A program made the position numbers and the translations under genes. This document shows positions 9,864 to 18,661 of a stretch of DNA of 64,000 bases, one piece after another. Every line of letters starts with the position of its first letter. The first letter of the stretch is position 1. Where the stretch lies: the NCBI RefSeq assembly GCF_018437505.1, contig NZ_CP072467.1, positions 1,736,001 through 1,800,000 of the forward strand, read 5' to 3'. The notes under the pieces were generated by a model that saw only the letters and a program-made list of their open reading frames with translations, did not search any database and was not told the DNA's origin. This DNA is from Spiractinospora alimapuensis. GTDB taxonomy: Bacteria > Actinomycetota > Actinomycetes > Streptosporangiales > Streptosporangiaceae.

Positions 9864-10922
9864 CTAACGCGGCTTGCGGGCGACGATCAGGTCCCGGGAG
9901 ATGGCCTGGTCCACACGGTGCTCGAACGCGCGGTAGGCGTCGTCGAGGATCACCTCGAGTCCGGCCTCGGTCAGTTCCACCGCGAGGTCGTCCCAGGAAG
10001 CCACGTGTGTGTTGAACGACAGACCCAACGCACCGCCGGGCCGCAGGGTCTCCACCCAGGCGGGGGCCGCGGCAGCGACGAGCTCCACCGGATCCCGACG
10101 CAGTCCACGCTGTGCCGTCCTACTGCCGTGCTGCACCCCGTAGGGCGCGTCGGCGACGATCACGTCGAAGGACCGGGGACGGAAGAACTCGCCGACGGTG
10201 GTGGTGTCGGCGTTCACCATGGCGACGAGTTGGGTCTCGCCCGCCTTGTACTGCTCCTTGCTGGGCGCGACCTCGATATCCAGGCGCCGGCCGAGCGTCT
10301 GCTTGCTCCTGCGTACCGTGACACGTTCCGCGGTGTGCTTGAGACGCTTGCGCTTCATCCACGTCTTGATGAACGCCTCGTAGGCCTCGAAGTCCCGCTT
10401 GTCCAGGTCCACGCCAGAGGCGTCGTAGCCGTACATCATGGCCTGGTTCAGCGTCGTACCGCGACCACACAGCGGGTCGAGGACGTGCAGTTTCCTACGC
10501 GTCATCTCCGCGGCGCAGTCGGACCCCAGCACGGTGACGTTGAGCAGCAGCTTCGTGAAGTGCTCGTTGGTCTTGCCCGTGTATTTGGGGATCGTGAGCA
10601 GGTCGTCGTCGAACCGGTCCATGCGGCGCAGTCGCACGGGTGTCAACATCGGCGCCCCGTCCGTCGCACCGGTGCCGTCGACGCGGAACATCGCGTACAC
10701 CGACGACACGTTGGCCAGGAGGTCGAGGTCCTCCCGGGTGAGGTCGTCGGCGTCGAACGCGACGTAGGGCACCCCGGCGATCTCGGTGGGGCGGATGTTG
10801 GTCAGTCGGCCGGCGAGGACCGCGCCGCCGAACACGGCGAGCTCGGCCGCCATGAGCGCGGGCGCGCTGTCGGCGTAGACGCGGTTCGCCGCGGGCAGGA
10901 CGAGCATCGCGTATGAGGGCAC
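9864..10922 (-). CDS. TRM11-family SAM-dependent methyltransferase
   Basis: A 352-residue class I methyltransferase. The SAM-binding motif is DPLCGRGTTLNQAM near residue 180, followed by DASGVDLD. The catalytic tetrapeptide-like motif is DAPYG, in VADAPYGVQHG near residue 280. This is the form taken by the (D/N)PPY motif in TRM11/RlmL-type RNA amino-group methyltransferases; the target RNA is unknown. The GTG at 10922 is favoured because GGGAG lies 8 nt upstream. It starts 2 nt after the M16 peptidase stop, so the two are probably cotranslated. Confidence 0.85.
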   Translation of the reverse strand: MPSYAMLVLPAANRVYADSAPALMAAELAVFGGAVLAGRLTNIRPTEIAGVPYVAFDADDLTREDLDLLANVSSVYAMFRVDGTGATDGAPMLTPVRLRRMDRFDDDLLTIPKYTGKTNEHFTKLLLNVTVLGSDCAAEMTRRKLHVLDPLCGRGTTLNQAMMYGYDASGVDLDKRDFEAYEAFIKTWMKRKRLKHTAERVTVRRSKQTLGRRLDIEVAPSKEQYKAGETQLVAMVNADTTTVGEFFRPRSFDVIVADAPYGVQHGSRTAQRGLRRDPVELVAAAAPAWVETLRPGGALGLSFNTHVASWDDLAVELTEAGLEVILDDAYRAFEHRVDQAISRDLIVARKPR

Positions 10923-10924
10923 GC

Positions 10925-12262
10925 TCAGAACTCCCGGTCGCTGGCGAAGGGACCGATCACGGCGAGCGTCTCGGGGCCACCGAGGAGGTCCGCAGCGACG
11001 GAGGTGACGTCGGCGTCGGTGACGGCGTCGAACAGGGCCAGGTCCTCGTCCAGCGAGAAGTGGTGTGGATAGCTGAGCTCGTGGACGGTCAGCCGGCCCA
11101 TGCGGGCGTTGGTGCTCTCCGCGCCGAGCACCCACGAACCCGCGATCTGCCCCTTGGCGCGGACCAGTTCCTCCTCGGTGACGCCGTCGACCGCGGCCCG
11201 GGCGAGCTCTCCACGAATGACCGCGAGGGCCTCGTCGGCCTTCTCCGGCAGGCAGCCGGCGTACACCTGGAACACACCGGTCTCGGCGTAGCTGGGAGCG
11301 AAGCTGTAGACGGAGTAGGCCAGGCCGCGCTTCTCCCGCACCTCCTGGAAGAGCCGGGAGGACATTCCGGCGCCCAGCACCGTGGAGAGGACGCGCATGG
11401 CGTACCAGCGCTCATCGTTGCGGGCGACACCGGGGACACCCAGCAGGAGGTGTGCCTGCTCCGTCTCCCGGCGCACCACGACGGTCCCGGGGTGGGTCGG
11501 GGCCGCCTCTCCCCCGATACGGGGCGCGGCCGCACGGGTCTCGGGACGCGCGGCGGCGAGCGGTCCGGCGAAGGCGTCGCCGACGAGCCGCACCACGTGG
11601 TCGTGGTCCAGGTTGCCCGCGGCCGTCACCACGAGCCGGTCCGGGGTGTAGCACTCCCGGTACTGCTCGAGGATCCGCTCGCGGGGCAACGCCTTGATGG
11701 TGTCGTTGGTGCCGAGCTCCGAACGCCCCAGGTCGGAGTCACCGAAGTAGTGGGCGGCGAAGACGTCGTGCACGAGATCCCCGGGCTCGTCCTCGTACAT
11801 CGCGATCTCCTCGAGGATCACTCCTCGTTCGGTCTCGACCTCGTCGGGTGGCAGGGTCGAGTTCGCGACCATGTCGCTCACGACGTCGACCGCGAGGGGA
11901 AGGTCGCGGTCCAGCACCTTGGCGTGGTAGGTCGTCTGTTCCTTGGTGGTGTAGGCGTTGTGGTTGGCGCCGACACCGTCCAGTTCCGCGGAGATGGCCA
12001 GGGCGTCGCGGGTCGCGGTCCCCTTGAACAGCAGGTGCTCCAGGAAGTGGGCCGAGCCGGCGTGCTCGCCATCCTCGTCCCGGGACCCGGTGGTGGCCGA
12101 GATACCAAACGCGGTCGAGCGCACCCCGGGCACCGCCTCGGTGACGATTCGCAGGCCTCCGGGCAGCACTGTCCTGCGCACCGCACCGGATCCGGCGCCG
12201 GGCTCCAGGATCGTGACGGTGGTTCCGGGCTCCTGCTCCGCGGCGATGGGGATGTCGCTCAT
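10925..12262 (-). CDS. M16-family zinc metallopeptidase (PqqL/MPP-like)
   Basis: A 445-residue processing-peptidase-type protein. The inverted zinc motif HxxEH is HFLEH in GSAHFLEHLLFKGT near residue 70, and the third ligand is in the ERGVILEEIAMYEDEP segment about 75 residues later. The second half-domain carries EVREKRGLAYSVYS. The ATG at 12262 (MSDIPIA) has GAGG 5 nt upstream. The rpsO-pnp-M16 peptidase order is widely conserved in actinobacteria. The protein substrate is not known. Confidence 0.9.
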   Translation of the reverse strand: MSDIPIAAEQEPGTTVTILEPGAGSGAVRRTVLPGGLRIVTEAVPGVRSTAFGISATTGSRDEDGEHAGSAHFLEHLLFKGTATRDALAISAELDGVGANHNAYTTKEQTTYHAKVLDRDLPLAVDVVSDMVANSTLPPDEVETERGVILEEIAMYEDEPGDLVHDVFAAHYFGDSDLGRSELGTNDTIKALPRERILEQYRECYTPDRLVVTAAGNLDHDHVVRLVGDAFAGPLAAARPETRAAAPRIGGEAAPTHPGTVVVRRETEQAHLLLGVPGVARNDERWYAMRVLSTVLGAGMSSRLFQEVREKRGLAYSVYSFAPSYAETGVFQVYAGCLPEKADEALAVIRGELARAAVDGVTEEELVRAKGQIAGSWVLGAESTNARMGRLTVHELSYPHHFSLDEDLALFDAVTDADVTSVAADLLGGPETLAVIGPFASDREF

Positions 12263-12291
12263 TCGTTCCTCAACTCGGGCTAGAAATGGGG

Positions 12292-12321
12292 GCGGCCGTA
12301 CCCTCAAGAGGGTACGGCCGC
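12292..12321 (-). terminator. Hairpin downstream of pnp
   Basis: A perfect 13-bp stem (GCGGCCGTACCCT) with the 4-nt loop CAAG lies between the pnp stop (12344) and the peptidase start (12262). It is either a terminator or a 3' protective stem. Confidence 0.75.
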
Positions 12322-12343
12322 AGAGACCACGATGTGGCGTGGA

Positions 12344-14674
12344 TCAGGTGTTCTCGTCGCGGCCGCGGCTCCGGGTGCGGCTACGGCGCCGACGGCGCTC
12401 CCCGCCCGAGGAGTCGCCGTCCTTGTCCCCAGCGTCACCGGACTCCGACGCGGCGCCCTCGGCGTCCTCGTCGTCCTGCTCGGCTCCCTCGTTCGCGGCG
12501 GCCTCCGCCTCCACGACCTCGACCGGGACCAGGGACAGCTTGCCTCGGTCGTCGATCTCCTTGATCTCGACCTGGACCTTCTCCCCGATGGACATGACGT
12601 CCTCGAGGTTCTCGATCCGCTTCCCACCGTGGAGCTTGCGGATCTGCGAGATGTGCAGGAGTCCGTCCTTGCCGGGAAGCAGGGAGATGAACGTTCCGAA
12701 GGACGCGATCTTGACGACGGTGCCGAGGTAGCGGTCCCCCACCTCCGGCATGGTCGGGTTGGCGATCCCGTTGATGGTGTCGCGCGCGGCCTCCGCCGAG
12801 GGCCCGTCCGTCGCACCGATGTAGATGGTGCCGTCGTCCTCGATGGTGATGTCGGCGCCGGTGTCCTCCTGGATCTGGTTGATCATCTTGCCCTTGGGGC
12901 CGATGACCTCACCGATCTTGTCCACCGGGATCTTCACCGTCAGCACGCGCGGGGCGGTCGCGTTCATCTCGCTCGGGGTCGAGATGGCCTCCTGCATCAC
13001 GTCCAGGATCGCCAGGCGCGCGCCCCGGGCCTGCTGCAGGGCACTCGCGAGCACCGAGGCCGGAATACCGTCCAGCTTGGTGTCGAGCTGCAGCGCGGTG
13101 ATCAGGTCCCGCGTGCCAGCGACCTTGAAGTCCATGTCGCCGAACGCGTCCTCGGTGCCGAGGATGTCGGTCAGGGTGACGAACTCCTCGCCCTCCTTGA
13201 TGAGGCCCATGGCGATGCCCGCCACCATGTCCTTCAGCGGAACGCCGGAGTGCATGAGCGACATCGTTGAGGCACACACCGACGCCATCGACGTGGAGCC
13301 GTTGGAGGCGATGGCCTCGGAGACCTGGCGGATCGCGTAGGGGAACTCCTCGCGCCCCGGCAGCACGGGCACCAGGGCCCGCTCAGCGAGGGCGCCGTGC
13401 CCGATCTCGCGCCGCTTGGGCGAGCCGACCCGACCGGTCTCCCCGGTGGAGTACGGCGGCATGTTGTAGTTGTGCATGTAGCGCTTGGTCTTGTCGGGGT
13501 TGAGCGTGTCGACCATCTGCTCCATGCGCAGCATGTTCAGAGTGGTCACCCCGAGGACCTGGGTCTCCCCACGCTCGAACAGCGCGGAACCGTGCACGCG
13601 GGGAAGCACCCCGACCTCGGCGACGAGGCGGCGGATGTCCTTGGTGCCGCGGCCGTCGATGCGCACGCCCTCGCTGGTGATGCGCTGGCGCATCAGCTTC
13701 TTCTGCAGCGAGCGGAACGCGGCGCTGATCTCCTTGTCCCGACCCTCGAAGTCCTCGGCGAGCTTCTGGGCGGTGTTGGTCTTGATCCGCTCCAGTTCGT
13801 CCTCGCGGTTGGCCTTGTCGGCGATGGTGAGCGCCGCGGACAGCTCGTCCTTGCAGGCCGCCTCGACGGCCTCGAAGGCGTCGTCGTTGTAGTCGAGGAA
13901 ACGGGGGAACTCCCCGGTCTCCTTGGCGGCCTGGTTCGCCAGCTCCATCTGCGCGTCACACAGGACCTTGATGAACGGCTTCGCCGCCTCGAGGCCCTCG
14001 GCCACGGTCTGCTCGTTGGGGCCGACGGCCCCGTCGGCGACCAGGCCGAGCGTGTTGGCGGTGGACTCGGCCTCGACCATCATGATCGCGACGTCGCCGT
14101 CCTCCAGGACGCGACCGGCGATCACCATGTCGAAGGTGGCGTCGGCGAGTTCGGAGTGCGTGGGGAACGCGACCCACTGCCCCTGGATCAGCGCGACCCG
14201 GACACCACCGATCGGGCCGGAGAACGGCAGCCCGGCGAGCTGGGTGGACAGCGACGCGGCGTTGATCGCGACCACGTCGTACAGGTGCTCGGGGTGCAAC
14301 GCCATGACCGTCTCGACGATCTGGATCTCGTTGCGCAGACCGTCGGCGAACGAGGGACGCATCGGCCGGTCGATGAGCCGACAGGTGAGGATGGCGTCCT
14401 CGGAGGGACGTCCCTCCCGCCGGAAGAAGGAGCCGGGGATACGCCCCGCGGCGTACATCCGCTCCTCGACGTCGACGGTGAGCGGGAAGAAGTCGAGCTG
14501 GTCCTTCGGCCGCTTGGACGCCGTCGTCGCCGACAGGACCATGGTCTCGTCGTCGAGGTAGGCGGCGGCGGAGCCCGCGGCGAGCTGCGCCAGCCGTCCG
14601 GTCTCGAACCGGATCGTGCGGGTACCGAAACTGCCGTTGTCAATCACGGCTCGGGATGAATACGCGCCCTCCAT
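12344..14674 (-). CDS. pnp: Polyribonucleotide nucleotidyltransferase (PNPase)
   Basis: PNPase is a phosphorolytic 3'-5' exoribonuclease and polymerase; in actinobacteria it also makes heteropolymeric tails. The 776-residue protein has two RNase PH domains (about residues 10-250 and 330-560, the second with [10 protein letters not shown] and SDMSLM-like catalytic segments). These are followed by a KH domain with [14 protein letters not shown] near 595, an S1 domain ([12 protein letters not shown] onwards) and an acidic/arginine-rich tail. The start is the ATG at 14674 ([10 protein letters not shown]). A 75-bp piece of the KH-domain coding region recurs at 28378-28452. Confidence 0.97.
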   Translation of the reverse strand: MEGAYSSRAVIDNGSFGTRTIRFETGRLAQLAAGSAAAYLDDETMVLSATTASKRPKDQLDFFPLTVDVEERMYAAGRIPGSFFRREGRPSEDAILTCRLIDRPMRPSFADGLRNEIQIVETVMALHPEHLYDVVAINAASLSTQLAGLPFSGPIGGVRVALIQGQWVAFPTHSELADATFDMVIAGRVLEDGDVAIMMVEAESTANTLGLVADGAVGPNEQTVAEGLEAAKPFIKVLCDAQMELANQAAKETGEFPRFLDYNDDAFEAVEAACKDELSAALTIADKANREDELERIKTNTAQKLAEDFEGRDKEISAAFRSLQKKLMRQRITSEGVRIDGRGTKDIRRLVAEVGVLPRVHGSALFERGETQVLGVTTLNMLRMEQMVDTLNPDKTKRYMHNYNMPPYSTGETGRVGSPKRREIGHGALAERALVPVLPGREEFPYAIRQVSEAIASNGSTSMASVCASTMSLMHSGVPLKDMVAGIAMGLIKEGEEFVTLTDILGTEDAFGDMDFKVAGTRDLITALQLDTKLDGIPASVLASALQQARGARLAILDVMQEAISTPSEMNATAPRVLTVKIPVDKIGEVIGPKGKMINQIQEDTGADITIEDDGTIYIGATDGPSAEAARDTINGIANPTMPEVGDRYLGTVVKIASFGTFISLLPGKDGLLHISQIRKLHGGKRIENLEDVMSIGEKVQVEIKEIDDRGKLSLVPVEVVEAEAAANEGAEQDDEDAEGAASESGDAGDKDGDSSGGERRRRRSRTRSRGRDENT

Positions 14675-14762
14675 GGGCGACCTCCTGATATGTCATCATC
14701 CCGCGTCCGCGCCGCCAGGCTGCCCGGCTCACGGCCGCGGCGGCCGGCCATCGATCGAAGTC

Positions 14763-14789
14763 CCCGGCTACTCCGTTGGAGTGGCCGGG
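14763..14789 (-). promoter_or_regulatory. Stem-loop in the pnp leader
   Basis: CCCGGC.ACTCC and its complement form a 12-bp stem with one internal mismatch and a 3-nt loop, about 90 nt upstream of the pnp start. PNPase genes are often autoregulated through an RNase III-cleaved leader stem. That role here is inference. The rest of 14675-14928 shows nothing else. Confidence 0.35.
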
Positions 14790-14928
14790 CACCACTACCG
14801 AGGACCGGCCCTCGCGCTGGTCCGGCAGGGATGCGGGATGCCCTCAACTGTTGTGTTGTCCTGGTGGCGCGTTCAGCCCCACCAAAGACTGTTTCCGCTG
14901 GTTAGCAGACTGAAAACACCGCAACGAA

Positions 14929-14989
14929 GGAAGGCAGCGGCCGGGGTCCCGCGGAGTCGAATCCGCGGGACCCTCTGCCGCTGCCTTCC
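14929..14989 (-). terminator. Large rpsO-pnp intergenic hairpin
   Basis: Outer arms GGAAGGCAGCGG and CCGCTGCCTTCC enclose inner arms GGTCCCGCGGA and TCCGCGGGACC with a 6-nt loop. The hairpin begins 6 bp after the rpsO stop. It is likely a terminator or attenuator, or a processing site in an rpsO-pnp transcript. Confidence 0.8.
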
Positions 14990-14995
14990 GGTGCT

Positions 14996-15265
14996 CTATC
15001 GACGCAGCCCCAGCCGTGCGATCAGCTCGCGGTAGCGGTTGATGTCCTTCTTCGCGATGTACTGGAGCAGACGGCGGCGACGGCCGACCATCAGCAGCAG
15101 CCCGCGGCGGCTGTGGTGGTCGTGCTTGTGCGACTTGAGGTGCTCGGTCAGCTCCGTGATGCGGTGGGTCAGCAGCGCCACCTGCACGTCGGGAGACCCG
15201 GTGTCCCCCTCCTCGGTGGCGTAGTCAGCGATGATCTTCTGCTTGGTGGCGGTGTCGATCGACAC
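14996..15265 (-). CDS. rpsO: 30S ribosomal protein S15
   Basis: S15 binds the central domain of 16S rRNA early in 30S assembly. The 89-residue protein has the standard length and contains the family signature from [19 protein letters not shown] through [11 protein letters not shown]. The GTG at 15265 has GAAGGAG 4 nt upstream. It lies between ribF and pnp, the classic position. Confidence 0.97.
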   Translation of the reverse strand: MSIDTATKQKIIADYATEEGDTGSPDVQVALLTHRITELTEHLKSHKHDHHSRRGLLLMVGRRRRLLQYIAKKDINRYRELIARLGLRR

Positions 15266-15287
15266 GTCGCTCCTTCTCTAGAACGTG

Positions 15288-15330
15288 GTGTGCGTGGTGA
15301 GCTCCCCATGGGGTCGGTGACCGTGCACAC
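15288..15330 (-). promoter_or_regulatory. Structured leader of rpsO
   Basis: GTGTGC and GCACAC arms enclose a second GGT/ACC pairing and a CCCC-AT-GGGG core, 23 nt upstream of the rpsO start. S15 represses its own mRNA through leader structures in several bacteria. Whether this one does so is inference. Confidence 0.35.
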
Positions 15331-15449
15331 CCACAGTCACCCAATTCGAGGCAGCGGTCCGGCGGCGCGGATCAACTCCCGTCGGCCGGGCTTCGGACCG
15401 TCCTGATCAGCGTACTACCACGCCGACACTGCCCAGGCCTGTGCCGAGC

Positions 15450-16397
15450 TCAGGCGCCCAACAGCGCCCGTGACCGCTCCACGTCGCGCGCCATCTCGGC
15501 GACCAACTCCTCGACCCCGGAGAAGCGCAGCATGGGACGGATCCGCGCGACGAAGTCGACCGCCATGTGCTCGCCGTACAAGTCGAGGTCCTCTCGATCC
15601 AACGCGTAGGCCTCGACGGTGCGCGCCTGTCCGCCGAAGGTGGGGTTGTCTCCCACGGACACCGCCGCGGGCCACCGAGCCTCCCCTGTGGCGGGAGGCT
15701 CTCCCGCCCGCGGGGTCCGCAGCAGCCAACCGGCGTATACACCGTCGGCGGGAACGGCGGTGTGCGCGGGAAGTTCCAGGTTGGCCGTGGGAAACCCGAG
15801 GTCCCGACCTCGGCGAGCCCCCCGGACGACGACCCCCTGCACGCGGTGCGGACGTCCCAGTTCGGCGGCGGCCTGCACCACGTCGCCCTCGTCGACGAAG
15901 CGGCGAATCAGGGTGGAGGTGATCGTGTCGGCGTCCGCGACCAGACGAACGCCCTCGGCCGTGAAGTCGTACTTCTCCCCGAGCCGGTGCAGAGTGTCGA
16001 GGTCACCCGCCGCCTTGTGGCCGAAGCGGAAGTTCTCCCCCACCACGACCGCCGTGGCGTGCAGCTCCTCGACCAGGACCTGACGGACGAAGTCCTCCGC
16101 CGTCAACTGGGAGAGCTCACGGGTGAACGCCAGGACGCAGACGGCGTCCGCACCACACTCCGTGAGGAGCTGCGCCTTGCGTTCCGACGGGGTCAACACC
16201 ATCGGGTGCGGCTGGTCCCGCACCACCGAGTCGGGGTGGGGTTCGAAGGTGACCACCACGACGGGCAGCCCGAGTTCCCGACCGGTGTCCACGGCACGTC
16301 GCATGATCGTCTGTCCGCGGTGAACCCCGTCGAAGACCCCGATCGTGACGACGCTCCGCCCGCCGGGGGGCACGTCGCCCACTCCCCACAGCCGCAC
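15450..16397 (-). CDS. ribF: Bifunctional riboflavin kinase / FAD synthetase
   Basis: RibF converts riboflavin to FMN and then FAD. About 315 residues are present. The N-terminal nucleotidyltransferase domain has TIGVFDGVHRGQ near residue 20 and FEPHPDSV near 55. The C-terminal kinase domain has GRDLGFPTANL near residue 205 and the YGEHMAVDFVARIRPM segment near 280. The GTG at 16397 (MRLWGV) has AGGAAGG about 8 nt upstream and matches the family's start. A GTG at 16406 would add three residues with a poorly spaced ribosome site. It follows truB by 45 bp. Confidence 0.94.
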   Translation of the reverse strand: MRLWGVGDVPPGGRSVVTIGVFDGVHRGQTIMRRAVDTGRELGLPVVVVTFEPHPDSVVRDQPHPMVLTPSERKAQLLTECGADAVCVLAFTRELSQLTAEDFVRQVLVEELHATAVVVGENFRFGHKAAGDLDTLHRLGEKYDFTAEGVRLVADADTITSTLIRRFVDEGDVVQAAAELGRPHRVQGVVVRGARRGRDLGFPTANLELPAHTAVPADGVYAGWLLRTPRAGEPPATGEARWPAAVSVGDNPTFGGQARTVEAYALDREDLDLYGEHMAVDFVARIRPMLRFSGVEELVAEMARDVERSRALLGA

Positions 16398-16442
16398 AGT
16401 TCTCACCTTCCTCGACGTCGACAGATCCCGCTCCCGGACCGG

Positions 16443-17366
16443 TCAGGCGAAGACCACCACTGGTTGGGTTCCCCCCGGACGTTGCTCCGCCAAGGCGAGA
16501 ACCTCGCCGTCCGGGGAGAACAGACCGATCATCCCATGCCCGTCGCCCTCGGCGGGGGGCGAGACTCCCACCGACGCGGGGATCCGGTTGCCGTGCGCGA
16601 CCTTGCGCACCTGGTCCGGCTCCACCGTGCGTACCGGGAAGGCGTCGGCGACGGCCTGAGCGAGGGGGGTGTGGTGGAAGACCTCCTCCAGCTCCTCCAG
16701 ACGGCGCGCGCCGTCGAGGGTGTAGGGCCCCACTCGGGTCCGGCGCAACGCGGTGAGGTGCCCACCCACCTCCAGCGCCGCGCCGAGGTCACGGGCGAGA
16801 GAACGGACGTAGGTGCCGCTCGAACAACGCACGCGAGCGTCCACGTCGACGAACCCCGTGTCGGGGTGACGGTGCACGCCGTCGACGACGAAGTCCGCCA
16901 CCGTGACGGTGCGCGCGGAGAGTTCGAGGTCCTCACCGGCGCGCGCGGCGGCGTAGGAACGCTTGCCGCCCACCTTGATCGCGCTGACCCGGGGTGGTAC
17001 CTGCTGGATCTCCCCGGTGAGGGAGGCGACGGCGGCGTGGATCGCGTCGTCGGGCACACCGACGGCGGGGGCACCGTCCAGGGGCTCCCCCTCCGCGTCC
17101 TCCGTGGAGGTGTTCTGGCCCAACCGAACGGTGGTGGTGTACTCCTTCTCGGTCAGGGTCAGGTGCCCGAGCAGGCGGGTCGCCTTGCCCAGTCCGAGGA
17201 CGAGCACGCCTGTGGCCATGGGGTCCAGAGTGCCGGCGTGGCCCACCTTGCGTGTCCGCGCGATGCGACGTACCCGCGCGACCACGTCGTGGGATGTCAT
17301 GCCGGCGGGCTTGTCGACGACGACCACGCCGTGGGGACCGGACTGGGCGCCCGAGGCAGCGCTCAC
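16443..17366 (-). CDS. truB: tRNA pseudouridine(55) synthase
   Basis: TruB makes pseudouridine 55 in the T-loop of tRNAs. The 307-residue protein has GVVVVDKPAGMTSHD at the N-terminus, the catalytic aspartate in GHAGTLDPMATGVL near residue 47, and the RSYAAARAGE and SSGTYVRSLARDLG motifs. The start is the GTG at 17366, with TAGGA just upstream. A 22-codon reading frame ends exactly over this start codon. Confidence 0.95.
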   Translation of the reverse strand: MSAASGAQSGPHGVVVVDKPAGMTSHDVVARVRRIARTRKVGHAGTLDPMATGVLVLGLGKATRLLGHLTLTEKEYTTTVRLGQNTSTEDAEGEPLDGAPAVGVPDDAIHAAVASLTGEIQQVPPRVSAIKVGGKRSYAAARAGEDLELSARTVTVADFVVDGVHRHPDTGFVDVDARVRCSSGTYVRSLARDLGAALEVGGHLTALRRTRVGPYTLDGARRLEELEEVFHHTPLAQAVADAFPVRTVEPDQVRKVAHGNRIPASVGVSPPAEGDGHGMIGLFSPDGEVLALAEQRPGGTQPVVVFA

Positions 17367-17431
17367 CGGGTCCTACCGGAGGAGGTCGCGGCCTTCGGGC
17401 CGGGGAGGAATCCGGTGTGTGGCTTGCACAT
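17363..17431 (-). CDS. Possible 22-residue leader peptide overlapping the truB start
   Basis: ATG at 17431 reads MCKPHTGFLPGPKAATSSGR and two more residues, then stops with a TGA that shares bases with the truB GTG. AGGAAAG lies 6 nt upstream of the ATG. The other 280 bp between rbfA and truB hold nothing recognisable apart from a weak stem near 17690. Whether the peptide is made is unknown; coupling to truB translation is inference. A chance frame of this size is possible. Confidence 0.3.
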   Translation of the reverse strand: MCKPHTGFLPGPKAATSSGRTR

Positions 17432-17711
17432 ACGTTGCTTTCCTGTAGCTCTTAGCGCACGCGTTCGATTGTCCGCGCGCGGCGAGACCGTGGTGTGCAC
17501 GCGGCGAAGAACGTCGTCGCGGTTGGTCCAGTCGCAACCCGCGGACATTCGGATGACGCAGGGCCCCGGCTGACCGATTCTGGCGACGCCAGCACAGTAG
17601 AGGCGGGAGCTGCCGTCGGGCGGCGGGGCTCCTCCCTTCCGGGGTCAGCGACGAAGCGGGAAACCCACCCCGCCAGGGATGGAGTCATCTCCCATTGGGG
17701 AGGGGCGGAAG

Positions 17712-18158
17712 TCACTCGTCTTCCTCGTCGTCCTCGGGCTCGCGCGGTGTCCGGTACGGGTTGGGGTCGCCGGCCGGTTCCGCCGTGCTGGCGTTGCGCG
17801 CGACCTCGGCGTCGGAGGCCCGGGCCTTGGCCAGCAGGTCCTCGATGTGTTCGGCGTCGCGCTGCACGACGTCTTCCACGAAGGTGATCGACGGGGTGTG
17901 CCGTACCCCGATCTGGCGTCCGACCTCGCCGCGGATGACCCCCGTGGCGCTCTCCAGCGCCGCGGCCGTCGCCGCCTGGTCCTCCTGGGAGCCGTACACC
18001 GTGTAGTACACGGTGGCCTCACGCAGGTCGTTGGTGATCCGCGCGTCGGTCACGGTGACGAACCCCAGGCGCGGGTCCTTGATCCGGCGCTTCAACAACT
18101 CTGCCACGACCTCGTGGATCCGCTCCGCGAGCCGTCGGGCGCGTGCCGCGTCCGTCAT
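17712..18158 (-). CDS. rbfA: 30S ribosome-binding factor A
   Basis: RbfA helps 16S rRNA 5'-end maturation and cold adaptation. The 148-residue protein has the KH-type core LAERIHEVVAELLKRRI, KDPRLGFVTVTDA and GQIGVRHTPSITF-like segments, plus a charged actinobacterial tail ending DDEEDE. The ATG at 18158 (MTDAARARRL) is chosen over a start 27 nt upstream because a GGGGG ribosome site precedes it. It lies 10 bp after the DUF503 gene. Confidence 0.93.
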   Translation of the reverse strand: MTDAARARRLAERIHEVVAELLKRRIKDPRLGFVTVTDARITNDLREATVYYTVYGSQEDQAATAAALESATGVIRGEVGRQIGVRHTPSITFVEDVVQRDAEHIEDLLAKARASDAEVARNASTAEPAGDPNPYRTPREPEDDEEDE

Positions 18159-18168
18159 GGCTGTCCCC

Positions 18169-18465
18169 CTACTCGTCCTCGTCACCGATGAGCCGGTGTC
18201 TCGCCGACAGCAGCTCGATCTCCGGTCTGGCCGCGACGACGCGTTCGCACCGGTTCAGTACGTCCACACAGTGCGCGGCGTCCGCGGCCACCACCGCGAC
18301 ACCGATCTCGGCGCGGCGGTGGAGGTCCTGGTCCCCCGTCTCGGCCACCGCGACCGAGAAGGAGCGTTGCAGCTCCGCCACGATCGGTCGAACGACAGAG
18401 CGTTTCTGCTTCAACGACCGGACGTCGCCCAACAGGATGTCCAATGTCAGTGTGCCGACGTACAC
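18169..18465 (-). CDS. DUF503 (YlxP-like) protein
   Basis: A 98-residue protein of the DUF503 family, starting MYVGTLTLDILLGD and continuing VRSLKQKRSVVRPIVAEL, the family signature. In Firmicutes the homologue YlxP sits between infB and rbfA, as here, and is thought to act in ribosome maturation. The start is the GTG at 18465; the ribosome site is weak. The fold is ferredoxin-like by family knowledge. Confidence 0.88.
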   Translation of the reverse strand: MYVGTLTLDILLGDVRSLKQKRSVVRPIVAELQRSFSVAVAETGDQDLHRRAEIGVAVVAADAAHCVDVLNRCERVVAARPEIELLSARHRLIGDEDE

Positions 18466-18618
18466 GCTATGGCCAACCCCGTGTGGTGTTCGGTGCGTCC
18501 CTGCGACGCACGTCAGTTCGCTGGTTCCCCGCGGGCGCGCGGCGGGAGTGGGGCCGCCACCGAGGCGGCGAACCCCGTGGGTCCTCGCTCGGACGTCGGC
18601 CCACGCCGTGTCAAGCGT

Positions 18619-18651
18619 CGGCCGCGTCGCGCCGAGGGCGCGACGCGGCCG
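18619..18651 (-). terminator. Hairpin downstream of infB
   Basis: A perfect 15-bp stem (CGGCCGCGTCGCGCC) with the 3-nt loop GAG, 10 bp beyond the infB stop (18662). It suggests partial termination between infB and the DUF503-rbfA genes. Confidence 0.75.
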
Positions 18652-18661
18652 CACGAGACCG

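Noticed and set aside
14929-14989. The large hairpin as a tRNA or structured ncRNA gene
   Set aside because: It has a single long stem without a cloverleaf and sits exactly at the rpsO-pnp junction, so terminator or processing stem is the simpler reading.
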